Shown here piece after piece: positions 51,701-61,291 of a stretch of DNA of 64,000 nt. This stretch comes from Laccaria trichodermophora (lineage: Eukaryota; Basidiomycota; Agaricomycetes; Agaricales; Hydnangiaceae), in contig JACTVC010000003.1 in NCBI GenBank assembly GCA_018417955.1, forward strand, positions 1,984,001 to 2,048,000, given 5' to 3'. Position 1 is the stretch's first letter; the number at the start of each line of letters is the position of its first letter. The notes under the pieces were generated by a model. It was given only the letters and a program-made list of their open reading frames with translations. It had not been told where the DNA came from and did no database searches. The position numbers and the translations under genes were made by a program.

Positions 51701-53331
51701 GCCACAAAGACCGATACACATTATCTTCGAGCCACAGGATTTCTGTCCTGATTTTGACCGAAGCGCGAATGCGTCTAGTAACCTTGCAAAGCTTTTTGAA
51801 GACATTGTTGGCTGCCAGGACATCATTTCGCGTTTGGGCGAATACCAGCAGATTGCTGCCGTCTCCAAGGCTAGAGGCGTTGACCCGCGGGAACAGATCC
51901 CCACAAACTTTGTCTTCATTGGGCCACCAGGTATGCGTAAAGTTTGTTGCCATGTATCGGACTGTGACTCAGTTTTGTTAAGGAACTGGGAAAACAACGA
52001 TAGCTCGGAAAATGGGCCAAGTTTACTATGATATGGGCATTCTTGCATGGGCAGAAGTAATTGAATGCTCAGCCTCCGACCTCGTTGGGGAATATGTGGG
52101 ACACACTGGCCCAAAAACCAAGAAGCTGTTTGAAAAGGCCCTTGGAAAGGTTCTATTTATTGACGAGGCCTATAGACTAGGAGAAGGCCGGTTTGCTCAA
52201 GAAGCCGTTGATGAATTGGTCGGTCTTCTTACGCACGAATCATTCAAATCCAAGGTCATCGTCATTCTTGCTGGCTATGAAGGGGATATGAAACAATTGA
52301 TGTCGGTTAACACTGGACTTGCCAGTCGATTCCCAGACTGGATCCCATTCTCAAATATGGACCCTGATCATTGTTTGAATGTCATCCTGAAGGAGCTTCG
52401 TCGCAAAGGAGTCAAAGCAGATGAACTGCTCGACCAATCTAGTGATGTATACCAAGATATGACTGCGACCATCACGGAGTTATCTCAGCTCCCAGATTGG
52501 GGCAACGCACGGGACATGATGAACTTGGCTAAAGAACTGATCAGCCTGGCCTTTTTGACCAATGACGAGAAGCAAGACTCGTTGAGTTTGAGTGGGAATC
52601 AGATTGTAGCGTGCACCAAGAAGATGCTGGCGGATAAACAGGCACGGTCTAAGATCCGTCCCAAGAGCCGCCATACTCTCCCAGCAATGCCGGAGCAGGA
52701 TCTCGCGCCCTCCGCTCAACCACCCCCGCCTATTCAAACTGCTCAGAATGCAAAGAAGGCAGCATCCCCGGCTGGTCGCCCAGGCCCTTCGCGGCAAGGG
52801 GCTCGACCTGCAGCTCCCCCGCCGAAGCCTCCCCCGCCTAAGCCTTCAAATCTTCGTCATAACGTTCAGCGGGACCCTGGTGTTAGTGATGATGTTTGGC
52901 GTGAATTACAAGACGCCAAGCAGATAATAGAGGCACAGGAGAAAAGAACGCAGGAAACGATCAAAAGGTTACAAAGGGAGATTGAGAAAGAGGCGAAACG
53001 TGAACGAGAGCAGAAACGTGAGGCTGAGAGGTTGGCCAAAGCTGAGGCAGAAGCTAAAGACGCGGCTGAACGACAAGAGGCGAAGCGCAAGCGTGAGCAG
53101 GCACGACTTAGGGAACAGGCAGCTCGGCAAGCTCGAGAAAAAGCAGCAGCAGAGTTGAGAGCGAAACAGCAAGAGCAACAAAGACTACAAGCACAAGAAG
53201 CAAAGGCTCAGAGAAAGTTGCGTGAGATGGGAGTTTGTGTTGCAGGCTTTCAGTGGCACAAGGTTGGGAACTCTGGATATCGTTGTGCAGGTGGAACACA
53301 TTACATTTCCAGTGCACAACTAGGATTATAA
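45753..53331 (+). CDS. giant SF1 helicase-NFX1 zinc finger-triple AAA+ protein
   Basis: About 2,380 residues in nine exons. The N-terminal region (MDPRRAKLNKLFESISRGTQ) ends with DNQFRLLREDMIYELRDEI, as in ZNFX1. SF1 (UPF1-like) helicase: Walker A GPPGTGKSFLGA, CYTNHALDDIL, IVEEAGEILESHVLAAL, LIGDHKC, LSEQHRMRPEISFLIRN and STIDNYQGEESDIVIVSLTR with RLNVLLSRARNALIMIG. NFX1-type zinc fingers follow: PDGGCNIPCDTKLGCGTHRC, PSKCHQLYDHSKMLC and CLCDLRGHKQSFKC. After a coiled coil and a Ser/Pro linker come three CbbX/SpoVK-like AAA+ domains with P-loops GNPGTGKTTIARQ, GSPGTGKTTVAKL and GPPGTGKTTIARK, Walker B FVDEAYQL, IIDEAYML and FIDEAYRL, and Arg residues in NVNEGLARRFRI and TGLASRFPDW. A Pro-rich, then strongly coiled tail ends GFQWHKVGNSGYRCAGGTHY. 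All four ATP sites look intact. Probably RNA surveillance or defence, but this is inference from ZNFX1. Confidence 0.88.
49730..49801 (+). repeat. two tandem 36-bp units in the Ser/Pro linker
   Basis: Units 49730-49765 and 49766-49801 differ at three bases (the second has an aat codon for gat and acgcag for gcacaa-type ending) and encode ANQLASPDQSAQ and ANQLASPNQSTQ. They lie in the flexible linker between the coiled coil and the first AAA+ domain of the giant protein, and keep the frame. Confidence 0.85.
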
Positions 53332-53434
53332 TTAGATCTGTAGATTATCTTGGGATTCAATACAAACAAATGTTCACACGAATAATCTGGTCCAATAATA
53401 GTATTCGCAACTTGCGTCTTTCTCTTTTACCTAC

Positions 53435-54644
53435 ATGGCCGAAGAGTTAGATTACGAGTCGCTGCCTCCCAATGCTGGCCTCGCGGTGAGTAATTCCAAG
53501 CTTAGCGTATCACTTCTTTAATCTCAGAAATTTTCAGGTGAATATGTTGGCTGGGGCCTTGGTAAACGCTCCTTCTATTGCCTTTATTCCACACCTGACT
53601 TTCAAAATTCGTTAGGCTGGAGTATCGGAGCATGCGGTTATGTTCCCAGTCGACAGTATCAAGGTTGGTATAATTCCTCCAACCACTTAACATCCTATGC
53701 CAACTTGGTTTCCAGACACGTATGCAAGTCTTCGCAACATCACCAGTGGCCGTATACTCTGGTGTCGGCAATGCATTTTCACGAATATCCTCTACCGAAG
53801 GCATGAGAGCGCTCTGGCGTGGGGTGTCTTCCGTCGTTTTGGGTGCAGGTCCCGCCCATGCCGTACATTTTGGTACATTGGAGGCCGTCAAAGAGCTGGC
53901 AGGAGGAAATGAGGCCGGAAACCAGTGGGCTGCACACTGTAAGAATCTCGCTGACGCCATAATGCATTTTCACCTACGAACACACTACTAGCTCTCGCCG
54001 GTGCGTCGGCCACAATCGCGAGTGATGCTCTTATGAATCCTTTCGATGGTGAGTGAAGAGCTTTCTCGACATTCACCCATAACTCAATACCCCATCAGTC
54101 ATAAAGCAGAGAATGCAAGTACACAAATCTGAATTCCAATCGGTCTTCACATGTGCGCGTGTTGTCTTCCGGAATGAAGGACTGGGCGCCTTTTACGTGT
54201 CTTACCCGACGACATTGGCCATATCAATACCCTTCAATGCAATACAGTTTACAGTTTACGAACAGGTAAAGCGCTTCATCAATCCGCGACGCGAGTACTC
54301 TCCGACAACCCACATAACCGCCGGTGCTATCGCGGGTGCAGTGGCAGCGGGTGTGACGACGCCTCTAGATGTGGCAAAAACAATGTTACAAACGCGGGGA
54401 ACAGCACAGGATGCAGATATCCGCAACGTCAAGGGAATGCTTGATGCCTTCCGCATAATATGGCAGAGGGATGGTGCTCGAGGTTTTGGGCGAGGGTTGA
54501 CACCTCGAATATTGACCATCATGCCAAGCACGGCTCTGTGCTGGCTGTCGTACGAGTTTTTCAGTGCGTCGTCTCTTGTTCTCGTCTCCTCTGCGCTTAA
54601 CCCAACCACCTTCTTTGATAGAGGCTGCCATTCGTTCTGATTAG
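53435..54644 (+). CDS. mitochondrial carrier, mitoferrin-like (Mrs3/4)
   Basis: Inner-membrane carrier of the SLC25 family. Three repeats each with the signature: FPVDSIKTRMQ (split by an intron), NPFDVIKQRMQ and TPLDVAKTMLQ. Helices include AGVSEHAVM (in the first repeat, as in mitoferrins), SVVLGAGPAHAVHFGTLEAV, TTLAISIPFNAIQFTVYEQV and GAIAGAVAAGVTTPLDV. The N-terminus MAEELDYESLPPNAGLA is short; the C-terminus splices to FFKAAIRSD at 54644. The contact residues GPAHAVHF and SIPFNAIQF match iron-transporting members, so Fe2+ uptake for heme and Fe-S synthesis is likely. Six exons with introns of about 50-60 bp. Confidence 0.9.
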
Positions 54645-54687
54645 AGAGGCTTCATTAATGCTTATATGGATGAAAAGTACATCGAAT

Positions 54688-54912
54688 CTAATATACGGCG
54701 GTGTGATTTGCGACGATTGAAAAAAATTCGGTCGTCTTTGCTTTCCAACCGCCTTGTAAATACCCATCGACATCCACTTTGGAGCTATAGACGAACCCAG
54801 CCTCTTCATCCATACCGTGCGAGAGAACTGTTGCGGGGTTCCCATCCCCATAAACTCGAAGTTGGTGCATACCATCCACTTCTTTCCAAACAATCTCAAA
54901 GCGACGGAGCAT
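54688..54912 (-). CDS. possible small gene or decayed fragment
   Basis: An open stretch of 74 codons on this strand, in the gap between the carrier and the ABC transporter, reads VWKEVDGMHQLRVYGDGNPA and then VDGYLQGGWKAKTTEFFSIV, a composition more protein-like than usual non-coding DNA. It has no recognised family. It may be the last exon of an unseen gene, a remnant, or part of the 3' UTR of the transporter, which ends just upstream at 54985. Confidence 0.2.
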   Translation of the reverse strand: MLRRFEIVWKEVDGMHQLRVYGDGNPATVLSHGMDEEAGFVYSSKVDVDGYLQGGWKAKTTEFFSIVANHTAVY

Positions 54913-54984
54913 GTGAAGTAATGATATATAATCTTCCTGACGTTCTATCTCTAGTACTTAATCTCTACGTTATGTTGCACCTAC

Positions 54985-57900
54985 TTACGCACTCCCAGCT
55001 AAGCCAGCTTCTTTGGAAAGAGCATAGAAGGTAGATTGCGGATTGGCAAGAAGATTTCCTGGCGAATCAAGTTCAGATATCTGAAGAGATGACCCGCCAG
55101 TCATGATGATGTGCAAAGTAACTGAAATGTATGATCCACATACCCTTCCCGAGTCCATAACAAGAACACGATTTGAATCCATAATGGTATTGAGTCTATG
55201 GCTAAAAGATGCGAGAGTAAGTAACAAGTAATGTCCAAAGTGGATGGAGAGGTAGTTACGCGATTGTCAAGATTGTCACATCAGTGAAGGCCGGACCATG
55301 GATAATTTCTTGAATTGCTTGATCGGTATCGAGGTCGACAGCAGATGTGGCTAAGTAGTCACTAGTGAACATCTTCAAACTTGGTTGGGAAAGTGCAGTA
55401 AACATACCTTCGTCAAGAACAAGGATCTTTGACTAATAGGAGGAAGTTCGATGGATTGAATATGTTTGGCAGACAGCACCTACTTTGCGTAGCAATGCTC
55501 TTGAAAAGCATAAAAGCTGGCGCTGGCCAGACGACAATGATGAACCTCCTTCTCTAACGGGACTATCTAGGCTTGCGGAGAGCCCCTCAATATATTCCTT
55601 TAAATGAACCTAGAAAAGGCACATTAGAGGGCATTGACCTAGCAAAAAACGATACAATGTACCTGCTCAAGTGCAACCCATATATCTGCATCAGAATATA
55701 CTCCAAGTGGATCAATGTTATCACGTATAGTTCCCTCAAAGAGATCTGGTGATTGTGGCACAATTGAAATTGCTGAGCGCACTATATGCATGGTATTCAG
55801 CACTGATAAAATAGATGACGGGGAGAACAACTCACAGTCATGAAGGCCAATCTTTGTGATATCAATAGAATCAATGTAGATTGCACCTTCTGTAGGCTCA
55901 ATAATCCGGAAGAGGGCGAGAAGAAGCTAAACCCGATTTCTTTAGGAAAATGCCAAGTAGAAAGACGAAAAGAAGCCCAACCGATGATTTTCCAGCGCCG
56001 GTTCTTCCACAAACACCAATTTTTTCACCTGCGCCCTATTGAAAGCAAAATTGAGACCGATGGGACCGCCTGAGTCCTCAGGTTGACGTACGATGGCCAC
56101 AGAAATGTCCTTAAGGACCAAATCCAATTCAGGACGATAACGTGTGGAATAGTTTCTACAAAAACATCAAACAGGGACGCGAGAGTTATAACGCAAGAAC
56201 ACACTCAAATATAACTTTGCCCTTTGTTGGCCATTCTTCAGCAGGCTTCATCGCGGGAATCTCCCATGGAGCTTCTGGTTCGACTTCCGTCTGATGAAGG
56301 ATACGCTCAACGCTTACAATGTTTTGCTCGACCTCGCTGGCTGAACGAACAACCCAATTCTGTGGCGGACATCAGCAGATGTACATATTAAAAAGAGGAG
56401 AACCCACCAGTGAAGAAGTTGTATTCAATGCATATGACAAAACAAGGCCAACTAGACCAGCATCTACACCCGTCGTGATGAGAGCTGACACTGCAAGTAA
56501 AGCAGTAACCAGAATAATCATTGCGCCAACAAACTCTAGCCGTATTGCAAGCCACCGGTTCACTGAGATGCTTGGCAAGTAACAAATCTGATTGCGATCA
56601 ATCCGATGGTGATTTGTAGCCAAAAAAATCGACTGTTGGTTGAAAGCTCGTATGGTAGATAGGCCTGAAAGTGATTCAGAGAACCACTCAAAGATCGGAG
56701 ACCGACTGACAGCATCAAGCCGTTTTAGCTCTCGTGAAGTCGCAAGATAGTACCTATTGAGAGACAGTCAACGAAAGGCAGCCGAGGTAGAAAGGGAAAG
56801 CAAACCTCATAACTGTCATGTAAAACCAACCCAAAGGGACGACTGCAATCAAGAACAGTGGAAAGCTGCTTCCAATGACGACGGCGATCGATAAACAGAC
56901 TGCGAGAGTACGCGATAAGCCTGAAATAACTCGGGCAAGAATTTGGTCGACGACATATATATCCCGCGAGAACAAGTTGAGAATTCTGTGCCAGGGGCTC
57001 AATGGTGACCGTGGGACAGATAAAGAAAGGGATGCGCACCTCCCCGTTGGCGTTAACTCAAAGAAACTTAGTGGCGCGCGCAAAAGCGAATTCAACATCT
57101 GGATTATGTCAGTATCAAAAGATAAACTATGTGAGGAACATACAGAATCATGGAGATGTCGGGCGCTCCTGAGGGTGCAATGAACCCATAGCAAAATCGC
57201 CGAAATGGCTCCCAAAATGCTCGAGGAAAGCAAAAAGAGACCATAGGCGAGTAAGTACTTGAACATGCCTGAATTATTGCCATTCATTTGGTTGTGTTCT
57301 CCCCAGTAACGCAAGGTCAGCGTGGCAAAGACAGACATTGCCTGCTGAGCAACTGTTGCCATCAAGAAGAAAGTGAATCCAACTAGAGAAGCTGACAGGA
57401 TATATTGCTTGTACACATGCATTTTCACCTGACCTCGTTCCTGATGCTCTTTTGATAAGCCGACCGAGTGTACTTGCAATCGGCCATCTTGCGCTATTTT
57501 TGCCTTAGTAAAACTCGTCCTACGATGCAACTTTTCGGAAATAATGCTTGCATCCGCAAAAGATTTGTCCTGGACGTCGTCGCTTGGAGTCGCCGGGTCG
57601 GCGGTAAATGGAGTGGAGCACCCAGAAGAGCTACTGAGGGTACCATGGCCTTTCCTAAACGAGTTGTGAGTGGTGCAGTTGTATAAAGATACTGACAGCA
57701 TACACCAGTTTGGAGACTTCCCGGTCTGGATCAGCCACAAGTGCCTCATACGTCCCAGATTCAAGGATAATCCCTCGACGGATGAAATTTATATTATCGA
57801 ATTGCTTCAGAAATGCAATTCCATTTGTAACCAAAATGCGAGCTTTGCGAGAAAGAAGTCCGTTCGGACCAATGACATTATCTTGCCAACAACTCGATTA

Positions 57901-60900
57901 ATCAATATTCAATGGAGCATAATGAAAAAGTTTACCAAACACATGGCGGGCTACGTGACTGTCCACAGCTGACAGGCAGTCATCAAGGAGGGTCCTGAAC
58001 ATGATAAGTTTCTATGACCCTGAGACAAAAAGATCCTCACAGGTCAGCCCTCGCGTACACTGCACGAGCAAGCGCGATGCGAGCTCGCTGGCCGCCGCTA
58101 AGCTACAAAAGAATGATAGTGGAGGGTGTATTATTCGTTGAAGCTGCACATACAGTTATACCTGTCCACTTGATTGATAAGTGCATCACAAAGGAATAAC
58201 TGATAAGATATATACCCTTTTCGCCAACCTCCGTCAAATCGCCCTGAGCGAACAGCGCAATATCTTGGCTAAGGGCACATGCTAAGTAAAATAACGTGAG
58301 TCCAGATCTATAATAGATGTATAGAAGTCCGTACCATTGATAACCATGTTGTAAAATGTCTCCTCGTACTCGTGGGAGAAAAGAATGTTTTCTCGAACAG
58401 TCGCTGACATGATCCTGGGGGGATGTTTTTAATTGAACAATTCGAGATTGATCAAAAATGCGTACCATGGATTCTGAGAGGCATAGGCAACACTACCGCG
58501 AACTATGACTTGCCCCTCTCTACGAGTCATGTCACCAATAATTGCAGATAATAGGCTTGTCTACATCTTCACGTAAGTGTGTGATACAAGAAGCGTGTCG
58601 TCACCTACCTTTCCAGCCCCGACGCGTCCTAGTATTGCAACTAGTTCACCTTTTTTCACCAAAAGGTTAATCGCTTCCAAAGTTGGCTCAATCGCTTGAC
58701 TGGACCATGAGAAATCAGCATCCTTGATTGTCAGCACCTACAATCGACACTTTGAGTTGCTTATAGAAACGAGAAGAAAAAACAATGCTTACCACATCAT
58801 CAAATTGGAGCTCTACCGATTGTTCCAACTTTCGAGCGTGTGGTTGCAGTTCCTCCGCAGTCAGAAAAGTTGATAAACGCTTAACGGAAACTATTGCTTC
58901 TATGATGTTAGATGTGACTTGACTGAACTGTAGTGAATTCGGTTAAGCATGCTTGGACTAAGAAATTTAGAAAAATCAAACAGACCATAGCAAGGGGAAA
59001 CTGTAAAAGCATAAAGAGTGAGATCGCAGGGAATATTACATCCGAAGTAAGAGGCTGGGATGAGGTGATCGCAGCAGTGGCGAATGAGCAAAATGCTACT
59101 AGAAGAGGAATTCCACTCCACAGTGCCGAGTTACATGCCTTGATTCCAAGATGATTCAGCATCAAAACAAGTCCGTAAAGAGGACGCGGCTAACTGTCAC
59201 AATACCAATCTTCTTTAACATTTTCAATTCTTGGCTATTTCGGGTCTGTAGGATCTTCCCGATAAACGTATACTCCCAGGAATACAGTTTTATGCTGACA
59301 TCTCCGATTAGCGATACTGATGGAAGTGCTGGTGGGAGACCTGCCTTTTGATGTTGGCGAGGAGCTCACTCATCAGGCGAGTCCGCTTATCCCGATTTTT
59401 CATCTGCTGCTCCTGTAACCCTTTCAATATACGCGCGATAGCTAGATATGGTACGATGGATAAAAACAACACGGTGAAGCCAGGAAAAGTGACGCACAAG
59501 TATTGAGTGGGATCGAGATTATCATAATACCGACACCAACAAAAGCTGACCATCCGAGCAAGTTGTAAAGGGAAATGAACGCCAGAGTAATCTTACCTAT
59601 TGAATTAGTAAACAGACGATTCTGTAGAACACTACCTTTACCTGGATTGGGCCGGAGATCGAGATGAGACCGTAGGTGCAAAGATCTTGCAACCGAGTAG
59701 CATCAACAGACATGAGGTTTACAATGTCGCCAGACGAGCGTGTTCGCTCGTCGTTAGAAAGCACAAGAGCCTTGGAGTATATTGCCGTCACGAGACCTGC
59801 CCGTACCCGCATTCTATGCAGGAGCCAAGATATGTGTTTGGTGCTGTATTATCAAACATGCACTTACCCAGTCTCGTAAGCTCGTTGGAAATACTGGGGA
59901 AGGAGTTAGTTTCCCATGAACTCGAGCAGAACCGGCGTTATTCACCTGATTGAGAGTGATAGTTTGGACAATAGACGCTATAAACATAATGCCCGCTATA
60001 GAGAATCCTTCCAAACTACTTGGCTTTTGGTCATCGTTGATCGGCAAAAATCGAGCCATTTGGTAGCGAGAAATGTACATCAACAGCAACCGGAGAAGTT
60101 GGGGTTGAAGAAATGCGAGTACGTCTTGTATAATTTTGAGACCGGCTGCGACAGCATAGGGTCCTCCGTAAGCGACGAAGAGCGCTTTCCAAAGGGTGCT
60201 AATCGATTGTGAGTCCAAGTAAAAATTGTTTAAGAAAAACTTTACTGATTCTTCAATGACTTGTTTAGCTCATTTCCCAAATTGATGGATTCATCGGCAG
60301 ATTTCAAGGGTGGGAGGTCGTCCTCCGTGATGAATTGAGCTGTTCCCTTTTGCATAAGAGGCGTCATCCATGAAAAGAACTTATGTTTTATCAGTGAAGA
60401 GTTCTGGTATATGAAACGAAATGCCAACCCAAATACTAAAAATATTAGCCGTAAGAGTCGGGTTTTCATAGAGGTTTTTGGGGCCAGTGTCACACCCTGG
60501 CCCCAAGCATTCTATAACGAAAGAGATGAATCCAAAGCTAGCCGTTATGAATTTCAACGACAGAAGAAGTTGTATGTCGCTCTGATTCGTCAAAACCATG
60601 GTGCGGACCCAAATTGAAAGTCCCGCGAGATAGAGTGGCCAGAATAGTAATAGTATCGATGAAGAGGTCCGCGTTCTGGTATGGTTGAAATATGTAAGAG
60701 CGACAGCCATGGCAAGAGCCACAGGCTCGAGAATGTATGTTTGAAATATAGCAACATCTTCACGGAGATAGATGGCAATAGTGAGATTGCCCACACTACC
60801 CATAGTTGATATTCCAAGCGAAGCCTTTCAAACATAAATATTTTGTCGAATGAGCTCGAAAAGAAAGCGCACAAGTTTTGCCCATAAAAGCCACCGGCTG

Positions 60901-61094
60901 TTCTTGGACCTCTTTAGTCGTGGTTGCGAACAGGTAGTGAGGACTCTAAAAAGACTCAAGACGAGTAGGCTCCCAAGTAGAGCGGCCAGGACGATGCCTT
61001 CTTCGAAACAGGGTGTTGAGTCGAATACTCGAATCCGTGATACAGCGTTCCAGCCCTCAGCATTGTGGCAAGTTGCAAACCAAGTCATTGCCAT
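54985..61094 (-). CDS. full-length ABCC (MRP-type) ABC transporter
   Basis: ATP-driven exporter or vacuolar transporter of conjugates and drugs. The N-terminus [15 protein letters not shown] is followed by several hydrophobic helices typical of the extra TMD0 (for example [17 protein letters not shown]), then TMD1 (about 60.2-59.0 kb). NBD1: [60 protein letters not shown] and [13 protein letters not shown]2 spans about 57.4-56.3 kb. NBD2: [50 protein letters not shown] and LVLDEATSAVD, then [20 protein letters not shown] and the end [19 protein letters not shown]1 has Asp after the Walker B Asp where NBD2 has the catalytic Glu, so only one fully consensus ATP site is expected, as in other ABCC proteins. 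Many exons; internal borders approximate. Confidence 0.9.
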
Positions 61095-61291
61095 AGGGCT
61101 GGAGGGAGAGGCAATGGACGGTATTTAATTTTTTAACGAACAGGCTGACTAACAAGTGCATTGTCAACACCCCAAAACATACAGGAAACTACCAAGCAAC
61201 TACCTGCAACTACTAAAGCTCGGGTCATATAGAAAATTGTTCATAGCTTGCACATAAATAAAACATATATCCGTCGTGGTGATGCCCTCCT

